Of a stretch of DNA of 53,101 nucleotides, positions 10,896-21,281 are shown piece after piece. Both the position numbers and the translations under genes were made by a program. Numbering within the stretch: position 1 is the first letter of the stretch; the number at the start of each line of letters is the position of its first letter. The notes under the pieces are model-generated. The model was not told where the DNA came from. It saw only the letters and a list, made by a program, of their open reading frames with translations, and did no database searches. The stretch covers positions 1 through 53,101 of the forward strand of contig NZ_NNCE01000007.1 in the NCBI RefSeq assembly GCF_002245785.1, given 5' to 3'. This DNA comes from Mycoplasma testudineum. Its GTDB lineage: Bacteria; Bacillota_I; Bacilli_A; Mycoplasmatales; Metamycoplasmataceae.

Positions 10896-10901
10896 ATTAT
10901 A
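10896..10901 (-). promoter_or_regulatory. -10 box for tRNA-Ser
   Basis: A perfect TATAAT on the minus strand starts about 15-20 bases before the tRNA-Ser 5' end. No clear -35 element is seen. Confidence 0.45.
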
Positions 10902-10940
10902 ACCATATTTTTAGTTTTTAGATAATTTAGCTTTAGTAAT

Positions 10941-11279
10941 TTACTCTGCTTTTTTGATTTCGTCAAGTATTCGATCAATTCTTTCAGCAGATTTAGCTAC
11001 TTCATCAATTTTAAAAATTAAATTAGGAATTTTTCTCCAAGGAAGTATTTGTGATAATTCTGTTTTCAAAAAACCTTTTACTGAATTTAATTTTTCTAGA
11101 TTTACATTTTCGTGATCCAAAAATGTGACATAAACTATTGCTTGGTCTAAACTTGGAGATAATCTTAAATCTCTAACAGTAACTAAAGTATCTTTTAATT
11201 TATAGACTTGATCATTAATAATTCTTGATAAGTTTAACATTAGTTCTTTTTCTTTTTTTTGTAATTGAATTTTATTCAT
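10941..11279 (-). CDS. rbfA: 30S ribosome-binding factor A
   Basis: RbfA helps mature the 5' end of 16S rRNA and assists late 30S subunit assembly. The 112-residue protein has the usual size and family pattern: an N-terminal KKEKELMLNLSRIINDQV helix, the VTVRDLRLSPSLDQAIVYV strand region (family pattern VT.V.LSPDL..A.VYV) and a C-terminal IPNLIFKIDEVAKSAERID segment. The Shine-Dalgarno AAGGAGT lies just before the ATG at 11279. It is divergent from mnmG with about 100 bases between them. Confidence 0.94.
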   Translation of the reverse strand: MNKIQLQKKEKELMLNLSRIINDQVYKLKDTLVTVRDLRLSPSLDQAIVYVTFLDHENVNLEKLNSVKGFLKTELSQILPWRKIPNLIFKIDEVAKSAERIDRILDEIKKAE

Positions 11280-11377
11280 AATTACTCCTTAATTTGACTC
11301 TAACATGATGAGTTAATATTTATAAATATTTTACTTGCTTTAGTCTTAAAAACCATTATTGTGTTTAAATAGTATAT

Positions 11378-13204
11378 ATGATTAAAAATTTTGATGCAAT
11401 TGTAATAGGTGGAGGACACGCCGGAGTAGAAGCTGTTTTTGCCTTAGCAAAAAATAAACTAAATGTTGCTTTAATTACATTAAATGCAGATAAATTAGCT
11501 GCAATGCCATGTAATCCTTCAATTGGAGGACCAGCTAAAGGAATTATAACTAGAGAAATCGATGCACTTGGCGGGATTCAAGGTTATTATGCTGATCAAA
11601 ATATGATTCAAGTAAAAATGCTAAATGAATCTAAAGGACCAGCAGTTAGAGCTATTAGAGCCCAAATTGATAAAGATAAATATTCTGAAGCAATTTCAAA
11701 AGCCGCTGCCAACAACGAATACATTAGTGTTATTGAAGATTTAGCTGAAGAAATAATTATAGAAAATAATAATGTGGTGGGTTTAAAAACAGAATCAAAT
11801 GGAATTTTAAAAACTAATCAAATTATTGTAACCACCGGAACATACATGGACAGTCGAATATTGCGCGGTAAAGATATAAAATATACAGGTCCAAATGAAG
11901 AAAGAACTTCAAATAAATTGTCAAATTCATTGCGAAATTTAGGTTTTAAATTAATAAGATTAAAAACCGGAACACCGGTGAGAATTTGAACTGATTCAAT
12001 TGATTTTTCAGAAGTAGATCAAGAAGTTTTAGATTTAAAAGAATATAAATTTTCAGATAATTCAACAAATAAATTAGCAAAGCAAATTCATTGTTATTTG
12101 ACTTATACTAATGAAGAAACTCATAAAATCATTGAACAAAACATTAATGAATCAGCAATGTATTCTGATACTATCAAGGGGATAGGACCGCGATACTGTC
12201 CTTCTATTGAAGATAAAATAATGAAGTTTAGAGATAAAACTAGACATCAAATATTTTTCGAACCAGAAACTGCAAAACAAGATGTAATGTATATAAATGG
12301 TTTGTCAACTTCTTTTCCTGTTGAAGTTCAAGCAAAAATTTTAAAAACAATTCCTGGATTAAAAAATGCTAATGTTAAAGTTTGAGGCTATGCAATTGAA
12401 TATGATGCAATTGATGTACAGGAATTAAAATATACTCTTGAATCAAAAAAAATAAATGGATTATTTTTTGCAGGTCAAATTAATGGAACAAGCGGGTATG
12501 AAGAAGCTGCTGCACAAGGATTGATTGCCGGTATAAATGCTGCTATGAAATTAAAAAATAAAGAGCCAGTAGTCATTGCTAGAAACGATGGTTATATCGG
12601 AGTTCTTATTGATGATTTGATTTCTAAAGGAACAAAAGAACCTTATAGAATGCTAACTTCCAGAGCTGAATATCGCTTACTTTTAAGAAATGATAATGCC
12701 GATATAAGACTAGCAAAATATGCCTTGCAAGCTGACTTAATTGATCGAAAATATTATGAAAAAATACTTAATAAATATAAAACAATTGATGAAAAAATTG
12801 AATGAGCAAAAAATCAGTTTGTTTCATCTAAAAGTGAATTTGGAATTAAATATAATATAGAAAATGGAGTAAGTTATTATCAAGCATTATCTAGACCTGA
12901 TATCGATGCAAATGACTTAATCAATGATTTTGATTACTTATATGAAATGGTTGTCCAAATCAGATTAAAAGGTTATATTAAAAAGCAAAATATTCAAGCT
13001 GAAAAAATGAAAAGATTAGAGCTTTTAAAAATACCAAATGATATAAATTACGAATCTGTTGCAAATCTTGCAACAGAAGCAAGACAAAAATTGCTTAAAA
13101 TTAAACCCAATACAATTGGGCAAGCAAGTAGAATTAGCGGTATTAATCCTGCAGATATACAAATGTTACTTTTCCACATTGATTCCAGAAGATTAAAGAA
13201 ATAA
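11378..13204 (+). CDS. mnmG: tRNA uridine-5-carboxymethylaminomethyl modification enzyme, FAD subunit
   Basis: MnmG works with MnmE to add the carboxymethylaminomethyl group to wobble uridine 34 of several tRNAs. The 608-residue frame needs TGA as Trp. The FAD-binding GGGHAGVEA motif lies near residues 9-17, followed by the family signature [12 protein letters not shown]. The [11 protein letters not shown] segment carries the conserved cysteine, and [16 protein letters not shown] and [16 protein letters not shown] follow. No Shine-Dalgarno is obvious before the ATG at 11378. A terminator overlaps the stop codon. Confidence 0.97.
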
Positions 13205-13248
13205 AAAAATCCAATATGGCTAGAGCAAAGCATAATATTGGATTTTTT
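13204..13248. terminator. Bidirectional terminator between mnmG and the coiled-coil gene
   Basis: The arms AAAAAATCCAATAT and ATATTGGATTTTTT are perfectly complementary around a 17-base loop. The hairpin lies between two convergent genes and can serve both. Confidence 0.8.
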
Positions 13249-13252
13249 ATTT

Positions 13253-13849
13253 CTAAATGTGATTAATTTGCTTTAATTTGATAACGTCAACATCAATAAA
13301 TTCAACTTTTTCATTCAATTTTTTGACATCCACATCGATTGTTTCAACTTTTACATTTAATTTTTTAACATCAGTATCGATAGTTTCAACTTTTTCTTTT
13401 AATTCTTTAACATCTGTTTCAATTCGGTCAACTCTTACATTTAATTCTCTAACGTCAGTTTCAATTCGCTCAACTCTTACCTTTAACTCTTTCACGTCAG
13501 TTTCAATTCTTTCGACACGTTTTTCGAGATTATCAACTCTTACTATTAGGCTAGTCACATCATTTTGGATGTTATCTACTTTATCGGTTAGTTTGTCTAA
13601 AATTGTGAATATTTTGTTTAGAACATTTTCATCTTTATTTTCAACTTTATTAGGCATTACTGGATTATTATAACTTAAAATACTAGTAATCTTAACTTGG
13701 TAATTCTCTAAAATTTCAATTTTTTTATTATTTCAATCGTATAGTTCTTCAAGCTTATTTTTTGACGTAATATCTAATTTTTGGCCAATTTTATAACCTC
13801 TTATATATTTTTCAAACTTAACCGCAGCTTCTTTTCTTTTCTTTGTCAT
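13253..13849 (-). CDS. Coiled-coil repeat protein of unknown function
   Basis: A 198-residue protein; an in-frame ATG nine bases upstream (13858) would give 201 residues, and neither start has a Shine-Dalgarno. The first 65 residues are basic and mixed. The rest is a long predicted coiled coil: about six copies of a 14-residue unit of the type V.RIETDVKELK, two heptads each, with hydrophobic residues at a and d positions and charged residues elsewhere. No signal peptide or membrane segment is seen, so it is probably cytosolic. It recalls DUF16-like coiled-coil proteins of mycoplasmas, but I cannot assign the family. It shares a terminator with mnmG. Confidence 0.75.
13265..13525 (-). repeat. 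42-bp tandem coding repeats (14-residue double heptads)
   Basis: About six degenerate 42-bp units encode the coiled coil of the adjacent gene. Their nucleotide similarity is high enough that strand slippage could change the copy number in frame. Confidence 0.65.
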
Positions 13850-13985
13850 ATCATTCATATAATTATTATAAATTGAAAAATAAACTATATTTAATGTGGA
13901 ACAAAAAGCAGATATTGTGGAAAATTTTGTCGATTATGTTACAAAATTTACTGCATGATTTTATGATGTTTCTAAAGATAAAAAA

Positions 13986-14013
13986 ATATAAACCAAAATT
14001 AATTGATTTATAT
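13986..14013 (-). terminator. Possible terminator of the PEBP lipoprotein gene
   Basis: An AT-only stem ATATAAA / TTTATAT is followed on the minus strand by a T-run. It lies just downstream of the stop codon at 14021. The stem is weak, so the call is tentative. Confidence 0.4.
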
Positions 14014-14020
14014 AATATTT

Positions 14021-15643
14021 TTATGCTGCTGGTTTAATTCTAAATACTTTAGCTGTATTTTCAGCAATTACATGGCCTTTAATTTTTTGTAATAAAGTTC
14101 CACTATTTAAATTGCTATCACTAAACATTGCATCATTTGATTCAACATCAAGTGCAAATACAAATATTCTATAAAAACCGGTGTTGCCTTTATTAGGTGC
14201 TAAAGCACTAAAAGGAGTTTTTGAAAATATTGCACTTTGTGCTAAATTCAATCCCTGCACACTTGTTGTAAACGAATTAGCATAACTAAATGAATTTTGC
14301 CCGACTTTATAATTTGTATTTTCTGCTAAATTTGGATTAATAGCAACAGTTATTTTATCGGTACTTGGCTGACTAATTCCATAAGCTGTAAAATTATTTA
14401 ACGGAACAGCATATGTATTAACATCTTGGGAATTGTTAATTAAAACAACGTAGCTTTTAGCTGGTTCAACTTTATTAAATGTAAGATTTAGTATTTCGTT
14501 ACTACTTGGATTACTAAATACTTTAGTTTCTTTATTAAAAGTTGAAATATATTTTCTATCAAGTAAATCAGGACCAGCACTTTGAGCTTCTAATTTATCA
14601 ATTGTTACATTTTGAATTACTTTTGTTGTAAAAATATCTTTGTAGAAATTACCTTTTAAATTTGCATCGGCAACAATATTCCCATTTGAATCAATTTTAG
14701 GGCTTGAAGCAGTGATTTTACCAAAACCACCACCTACTTGAAAACGGCCAATAAGCTGTTCGGCTAATGATAAAGAATTAATTCCAAAATTGCCACTTGC
14801 CATAACTGTATTAGCAATTTCTTCAGTAACTACTTCCTTTAAAGGCACGATTTGAATTTCATAATTATGATCTGTATCTGTAGGATTTGGACCATAAAAT
14901 GCTTGGCTATTAGGTTTTTGCAAGTTTGTTGAAACTAAAGATGTTGATAATTTAGAACTTTGAACAGTTGAATTATTAAATTCAAGCAACAAGTTTTTGT
15001 TACCACTAGCTCCTTCAATCAATGAATTTGAATTAGTTTGTGTAAATGCTACTCAATGAACAAATGGATATCCGTATTCACTTGTTGATTCTTTATCAAC
15101 TAAAATGATTGCATATGATTTAGCATCTTTGATTTTGTCTCAAGTTAATTGAGGTGAAATTGCAGAGCCTTTTAAAATGTTATCTTTAAAAACAAAATTA
15201 GAATCTATTGAAGTTGATGTTACCTTGAAATAAGGCTTATTATTTATTTCAATTGTTGCTTGTGTTGTTGGTTTAAATCCTGTAATTGTTAAAGTTATTC
15301 CATTCAAAGTGGCACCAGGCTTACTAATTGATATATTATTAAATGTCTTAGTACCAGCAGTATCATTGTTTGTTGCATCGCCTAAAGTGATTGTTGCTCC
15401 GTTTAATTCTAGTGTTTTATTAATATCAGTTAGTAATGCAGCAAAATTTGCATAAGTAACTTCTGAAGCTTGTTTTGCTTGATTGGTTGAAGTAGTTAAA
15501 TTTGCAAATGATTTTAAAGTATTTGCAAGAACATCAACATCTTGTCTGTCTTTATCGTTATGAGAACATGATACTGCTGCAAATGCGGCAATACCAGTTA
15601 TAACTGGAATTCCTAGACCAAATAATAATTTACGATTTTTCAT
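14021..15643 (-). CDS. Chimeric lipoprotein: variable-lipoprotein module plus two PEBP-like domains
   Basis: A 540-residue lipoprotein. The signal peptide MKNRKLLFGLGIPVITG with AVSC (Cys26) is nearly the same as that of the lipoprotein at 208. Residues about 30-125 are one copy of the module found in those variable lipoproteins (TYANFAALLTDIN, GTKTFNNISI, LTITGF). From about residue 130 the protein is collinear with the cytosolic protein at 15834-17087 and resembles the phosphatidylethanolamine-binding (YbhB/Raf kinase inhibitor-like) fold: ISPQLTW, SYAIILVD, VHWVAFT, YGPNP..DHNYEIQI, then a second half with SYVVLINNSQ, RIFVFALD and KIKGHVIAE. The Shine-Dalgarno GAAAGGA precedes the ATG. The ligand and role are unknown. 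It looks like an export version of the PEBP protein created by fusion. Confidence 0.85.
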
Positions 15644-15686
15644 ATAATCCTTTCAAAATTTAATAAAAATAATTTATTAAATTTCA

Positions 15687-15710
15687 GTAGCCATAAATTT
15701 CAAATGCTAC
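15687..15710 (-). promoter_or_regulatory. 5'-UTR hairpin of the PEBP lipoprotein gene
   Basis: On the minus strand GTAGC and GCTAC pair around a 14-base loop about 45 bases upstream of the start codon and shortly after a TAAAAT-type -10. The same arrangement occurs upstream of the lipoprotein at 208. The loop contains a 13-base sequence also found beside the silent cassette at 5993-6005. Confidence 0.4.
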
Positions 15711-15833
15711 TTCTGGATTTTATCAATATATTTTTAAAGGATGAAGAATAAATTACGCAATTTGATTTATAAAATTGATAATTTTTAACAAAAACATATT
15801 TTTTAAAATAAATTTGTACTTAAATATAGTTTT

Positions 15834-17087
15834 TTAAAAATCATTAATAGATTTAACCCTAAATACCTTTGATGTACTTTCGGCTATTACATGACCTTTA
15901 ATTCTTTGCAACAATATGCCACTATTTAAACCATAATCACTAAAAATAGAAGCATTAGGTGCAATATCTAGTGCAAATACAAAGATTCTATAAAAACCCG
16001 TGTTGCCTTTATTAGGTGCTAAAGTACTAAAGGGAGTTTTTGAAAATGCTGCATTTTGTTCTAAATCCAATCCTTGCTTACTTGTTGTAAATAAATTGGC
16101 ATAACTAAATGAATTTTGCCCTACTTTATAATTTGTATTTTCCACTAAATTAGGATTAATAGCAACTGTTACTTTATCCGTACTTGGCTGACTAATTCCA
16201 TAAGCTGTAAAATTATTTAATGGTACAGAATATGTATTAACATCTTGAGAATTATTAATTAAAACAACGTAGCTTTTAGCTGAATCAACTTTATTAAATG
16301 TAAGATTTAGTATTTCGTTACTACTTGGATTACTAAATACTTTAGTATCTTTATTAAAAGTTGAAATATATTTTCTATCAAGTAAATCAGGCCCAGCATT
16401 TTGAGCTTCTAATTTATCAATTGCTACATTTTGAATTACTTTTGTTGTAAAAATATCTTTGTAGAAATTACCTTTTAAATTTGGATTATCAACAATATTC
16501 CCATTAGAATCAATTTGTGGACTTGAAGCAGTGATTTTACCAAAACCACCACCTACTTGAAATCTCCCAATAATTTGCTCTGCTAGCGATAAAGACATAT
16601 ATTGAAAATCAGCACATTTCATAACTGAATTAACAAGTTCTTCAGTAATAATTTCTTTTAGAGGTGTAATTTGAATTTCATAATTATGATCAGTATTTGG
16701 AGGATATGGCCCAAAAAAAGCATTGCTATTTAATAATTGAAATGCAGCAGGAATTAAACTTGTTTTTAAGTTAGAATTGTGAATTGTTGAATTATGAAAT
16801 TCTAATAATAGATTTTTGTTTCCGCTTGCTCCTTCAATTAAATGATTATCATTATTTTGAGTAAAAGCAACTCAATGAATAAATGGAAATCCAATGGCAC
16901 TTGAAGCTTCTTTGTCAACTAAAATTATGGCATACGATTTTGCGCTTTTGATTTTTTGTCAACTTAACTGAGGCGAAATACTTGAGCCTTTTAAAATATT
17001 ATTTTTAAAAACAAAATTAGAATCAATAGAACTTGATCAAACAATAAAAAATGGTTTATTTTCTATTTCAATGTTTATTTTTTCCAT
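15834..17087 (-). CDS. Cytosolic PEBP-like two-domain protein
   Basis: A 417-residue protein starting MEKINIEIENKPFF with no signal peptide; AAGGAG lies just before the ATG. It is collinear with residues about 130-540 of the neighbouring lipoprotein at high identity. Hallmarks of the phosphatidylethanolamine-binding/YbhB fold are SPQLSWQKIKSAKSYAIILV, IHWVAFTQ and FGPYPPNTDHNYEIQI, followed by a second half with SYVVLINNSQ, RIFVFALD and QRIKGHVIAE. It therefore seems to be a tandem or long variant of the usual about 160-residue domain. Family members bind small anionic or lipid ligands, but the role in bacteria is poorly defined. It is followed by 190 non-coding bases and then the lipoprotein gene. 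Confidence 0.82.
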
Positions 17088-17164
17088 AAAATCTCCTTCT
17101 ATTTATTGTGAATTTCTTTGTTTGTAAATTAGATATGTTTATGTAATGTTTTTGAAAATTTTTA

Positions 17165-17170
17165 TATAAT
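17165..17170 (+). promoter_or_regulatory. -10 box of the SRP RNA gene
   Basis: A perfect TATAAT ends six bases before the predicted 5' end of the SRP RNA. The -35 region is not recognisable. Confidence 0.55.
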
Positions 17171-17176
17171 TTAAAA

Positions 17177-17256
17177 GCCTATAGAACAATAACCTTGTTA
17201 CCTGGTCAGGACAGAAATGTAGCAGCCAAATCGAGAAGTATTGTGTCTATAGGTCT
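17177..17256 (+). ncRNA. ffs: Signal recognition particle RNA (4.5S type)
   Basis: The conserved SRP RNA apical domain is present: TTACCTGGTCAGGACAG, then AAATGTAGCAGCCAA. Flanking arms GCCTATAG...ACAATA and TATTGTG..CTATAGG pair to form the helix, and a T-run follows. The size of about 80 nt fits the small mycoplasma form. Its partner FtsY is encoded at 37324. Confidence 0.93.
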
Positions 17257-17259
17257 TTT

Positions 17260-18324
17260 TTATATTGCATTTTTTAATGCTTTTTTTCGTTTAATTACTT
17301 GATAAATTATGTAAGCAACTGGAATAATTATTAAAAACAAATTCACTAATAAAAAACTTCTAAATCAAATTTTTCTACGGCCGCTAATTCATCTATCAAT
17401 TGTGTCTTGATCAATAAATTCTCCAGTTGAAAAAAAGGCTTCAATATCAGTTTTTCGTTTTTTTCTAATTAGAGCAAAAACAATATGCAAAATTATCCAA
17501 GCAAATAAAATCACTAAAAATAATGTAACAACTAAATCAGGATCAACAAAAGCATTTTTAATTCAAACATTTCACGTAATTGGAATGTATAGTTGAAATG
17601 CTTCAGGATTTCCAATTGATCAATCAGCATTTTTTAGTCAAAATAAGATTGCAACAAATAAGCCACCGAATCAAAGTAAAAATATTGTTATTCAGTTGTG
17701 GTCAATTTGTTTCAAAATAAGTTTTTGATATAGTTTTGTAATATAAGGATTAACATTACGGTTTGAACTATTTGCTTGCGAGCGATACGCAATTTCAGCT
17801 TTTTTAATAGCTCCAAGATCAATTGAGACAGAGGCTATTTTAAAAATTGCAAATAGAATTAATACTGCCGAAAATATGTATACATAAACAATGGGTTCAA
17901 AACCCTGATTTAAATTTTGAAAAGATTGCTTAACTTGTGCAGTTAAAAGCAAACTTGGATCAAAATAATTTACTAAAGATAAACTAATTGCAACAATAAT
18001 AACTATCAGTGAAAAAATCAACATTAATTTATTGATTACTTTTTCAAAACGAAACAAACTCTTAATTCTAAAAGTAACAGTTTGTTCTGAATTTAACTCT
18101 TGAGTGCTTGCTCCTTTAAAGCTTACTGATTGCACTCTTGGTTGATTTATGGCTACTAAATTTAAAGTAGAAGTATCATTCACTGGTTTAATTTGCATAT
18201 TAAAATTATATGTTAAATTTATTTTAATGATAGCATTCCAAAGTTGAATTGAATTAACAGTTTTATTCAAAGTTAAATTAAATTTATTTTTGAAATTTAA
18301 AACAATTTTGTTGTTAATTTTCAA
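17260..18324 (-). CDS. Membrane protein of unknown function
   Basis: A 354-residue protein with TGA as Trp throughout. The first 95 residues are polar, and then about five hydrophobic segments follow (around LMLIFSLIVIIVAISLSLV, PIVYVYIFSAVLILFAIF, the WITIFLLWFGG region, VVTLFLVILFAWIILHIVF and SFLLVNLFLIIIPVAYIIY). The C-terminus is basic (KRKKALKNAI). The only start in frame near the 5' limit is a TTG at 18324; a later ATG at about 18200 (MQIKPVND) is an alternative. The gene is convergent with the SRP RNA, and its stop codon lies in the T-run of that gene. I do not recognise a family. Confidence 0.7.
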
Positions 18325-18453
18325 AAACTTTTTTATAAATATGCATATTTATTGCTTTATGTAAGTTATAAATGAGTTAAAAAACAATGATTTTTTAATA
18401 ACAATGAAAGTTAATTTTTTAGATTTTTTTCAATACCATTTTTGCACTTTCCG

Positions 18454-18459
18454 TATAAT
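18454..18459 (+). promoter_or_regulatory. -10 box of an orphan structured RNA
   Basis: A perfect TATAAT lies seven or so bases before the presumed transcript start near 18466. No good -35 is visible. Confidence 0.4.
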
Positions 18460-18465
18460 CATTTA

Positions 18466-18673
18466 ATGGGTATAAGTTATTGGTAAAATCATGTTTTTCC
18501 CTTTTGATATGAATTGTAATTTGCCCCCTAAAAGAGAATCAACGCTAAGCTCTCATTTGTTTTTTTCATTTAGTTTTTAGTTCAGTTAAATTATTCCTCT
18601 TAATTTAATCGCTTTCCTTAATCACTTTCATACAACGATTCTCTTTGCACCGTCTTAAGACGGTGTTTTTTTT
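18466..18673 (+). ncRNA. Putative structured non-coding RNA of about 208 nt
   Basis: The gap 18325-18737 holds no credible protein gene. On the plus strand it contains a TATAAT box, about 180 bases with several complementary segments, and a strong terminator. A perfect 10-bp long-range helix pairs AAAGAGAATC (18531-18540) with GATTCTCTTT (18637-18646). Inside it, TTAAATTA and TAATTTAA form another hairpin. I looked for signatures of RNase P RNA, tmRNA and SRP RNA and found none; 6S RNA architecture was not convincing. It is not placed as a leader, because the next gene downstream runs the other way. Identity unknown. Confidence 0.5.
18647..18673 (+). terminator. Intrinsic terminator of the orphan RNA
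   Basis: CACCGTC and GACGGTG pair around TTAA, followed by eight T. This is one of the strongest terminators in the window and points to a plus-strand transcript ending here. Confidence 0.85.
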
Positions 18674-18693
18674 AATATTTTTGACAAAATTAA

Positions 18694-18722
18694 AAAAGAC
18701 CAAGGACAATCCCGGGTCTTTT
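18694..18722 (-). terminator. Intrinsic terminator of the opp operon
   Basis: AAAAGACC and GGTCTTTT pair around a 13-base loop, and the minus strand continues with a T-rich tail. It lies 15 bases after the oppA stop codon. Confidence 0.75.
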
Positions 18723-18737
18723 AAAAGTAAATATACA

Positions 18738-21269
18738 CTATTCTCTAGTTGTTGGTAAACCAGGAATAGGTGGGTAATTTAAATCATATGCAAATTGTAA
18801 TGAATATGTATATGTACTTGATACTCCGCCTAATCTAGTGATTTCTCATTGAGTGTCGATTTCCATCATTGGAATTACTGGAACAGCATCTTTTACAATT
18901 TTTTCATAAACAGTAATTAATTTAAAATTCTCATGTTCATTTCAACCAGCTGCTTTTTCTTCATCACTAAATTGAAACGCAAAGAATGAATTAACTCTAT
19001 CTTTGAATTGCTGAGTTGTTTCAGAATCTTTTTGAGTTGATAATTCTTTAATTTTATCTCATTGATATTTTTCAACTTCTAAACGCACTCTAGTTTCTTC
19101 ATCAATATTTTCAGAAGCTAATTCATCAAAATAAGTTCGGTAGGTTCATGAACCAGCAGGATTTGTTCTAAATCCAGTAGTTTTTTGATTGTTGATTTCG
19201 ATTCCATCACTAAAGAAGAATGTTTTTATATATGAATCATATTCAGTACCAAAGTAATCGAAATTTTTAAATGTTAAATCAAATTTACCTTCTGCACTAT
19301 ATTGTTCAAAAACATTAGCAGGATAACCTTTTATATCAATAACAACATAATCACCGAAAGCCTTTTTAATTGCATCTTGAATTGAAATTCCGGCTTTAAT
19401 ACCTATGTCACTAGAATCATAAACGTATTGCAATCTAACTTGAGAAACATTAGGGTTTTTTCTTTTATATAAATCAAGATAAAACCTTGCTGTTTCTAAG
19501 TCAAAATTATTGTCACTTCGATCAACGTTTTCAAAAGTAAATCCTTTTGCTAAGTTATCTTGGTATGGAATAATTTGTAAAGGGAATTTTTTGCCATCTT
19601 TTGAAGTAACTTTAACATTTTCAAAATATTGTTCTAAAGCAACTCCTCTAGAGTTTTTAGCATTACCAAATCCTGTTCAAACAGAAACTGGAAAAGAAGT
19701 ATCTAAACCAACAAGTTTTAAAGCTTCTTCACGATTCATTGCATATCATAAAGCACTTCTAAAATCACTATCTAATAAAGCGGGTTGACGGTTTGTTTCT
19801 TTATCAGCATTTATTTGAATTGCAATTGTTCCAAATCCAGTTTTTTTGTTCATTAATTTACGAGTATCTTTATTTGCTCAAAATTGATAAATGTATTCTG
19901 TTGGTATATTTGTTTGACTTATATGACCGTCATTAAATAAAGAAGCATTAACAGTTTGTTGAGTTTGGAAAAATATTTTAATTCTATTTACCATTGTTTT
20001 AGAAGAAGAATAATATTTTTCTCTTTTAGTTAAAATAATGAATCCTCCATCACCTAAAGCAACGGTTTCTGGATCAAACGGACCGTTTCAAATGAATGTT
20101 TCTTTTGATGAACCAAACAATTGAATTCCTCCAACTGATTCAACAAATTTTCTGCTAATTGGTTTTAATCTACTTTCACTTAAAGCATTAGCAAATGAAA
20201 AAAAGTTAATTGGATTGTTTTGTTCAAATTCATAACGTAATTGTCATTTATCTTGAGCATAAGCAGCTTTTGTACCAACGATATTATCATCAGAATCAAA
20301 TTCTCATGTTTGTCTTGGGTCTGCATATCTATTAGTTGGCTTTTTTAAGAATTCTTCTAAATTTCTACCACTTGGTAATGTGTTTAAATCAACTGGACCA
20401 AAATCACCTGTGTAAATTCCGAATCCTTCAACAGCTGCTTTAATTGCAGCTACTTCTTTTTCGTCATTTTCCGATTGACTTTCTCAACTACCAGGTTTGT
20501 AAAAATCAATTTCTACTTCATTACCATTTTCATCAATTGATTTACGACCGAATGGATCAAGATAAGGCTTTTTATGAATTTTAATATATTCATTTTGTGC
20601 ATCAACAATGGCTTGAGAATTTTTAATATTTAAATTTAAAAAATCAACAAGTAACTGGCTACCAGTATTTAAATCCAAAATATATTGAGCAGCGTCTATA
20701 AAATCTTGTGGTGTAACTGGATCATTGTTACCTGGAGCATTTTCATTAGCTGTACTTCAAGTAGATTGGCCATCATTCATTCTTAATTTGAAACTATATA
20801 CATCGTTAGTACTTGACATTAATGCAATTGAAGAAGCTTCATCACTAGTTGTGGCTGCACCAACACCAACTGTGTAATTGAAATTACTAAAAGGATAAAA
20901 TCTACCTTGTAAATCTTGGATGTTGCTGGGATGAACATAGTTATCCAAATTATTTACATCTATTGTAGAAATAGCTAAGTTTAATGTAGGCATACCAATA
21001 AGATTTTTAACTTTATCAGTTGTACCAGATTTCATAAATCCTTCAATAAAAGAAGGCATTATAATGAAAGTATTTTTATTTTTTAAATAATTCAAATTGT
21101 TTAATGGTGCAGTTGAAAGTCCAACATCGTATGTTAGTCCATTGTTAGTTCTATTTTTAACTACTTCAGTACTTGGATTAACTGAATTACATGCAGCAAT
21201 AGTTGCTAAAGTTGCAATAGAAGCAATTGAAAGTGCACCTAAAATTAATGATTTTTTTCTAAATATCAT
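18738..21269 (-). CDS. oppA: Oligopeptide ABC transporter substrate-binding lipoprotein
   Basis: An 843-residue lipoprotein in the position of OppA at the end of the opp operon. It would capture peptides outside the membrane and hand them to OppB/OppC. The signal peptide MIFRKKSLILGALSIAS ends in TIAAC (lipid-anchored Cys near residue 27). The length is typical for the large mycoplasma OppA proteins, and the C-terminal half resembles SBP family 5 in overall pattern (AYAQDKW, WSGPVD-like and QGSNINFFSF-like segments are diverged). The Shine-Dalgarno AAAGGAGA precedes the ATG. Assignment rests mainly on operon context and lipoprotein architecture. Mycoplasma OppA proteins can have additional ectoenzyme or adhesin roles, which is not visible here. 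Confidence 0.82.
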
Positions 21270-21281
21270 AATGTCTCCTTT

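Noticed and set aside
13278-13673. Plus-strand Ser/Thr/Phe-rich frame of 131 residues
   Set aside because: It is the mirror of the 42-bp coiled-coil repeats on the minus strand and has no start signals.
13896-13926. Two TGTGGAAMA-like sequences resembling DnaA boxes
   Set aside because: They are one or more mismatches from the consensus, are few, and neither dnaA nor dnaN is nearby, so an origin is not supported. The same holds for the pair near 47580-47681.
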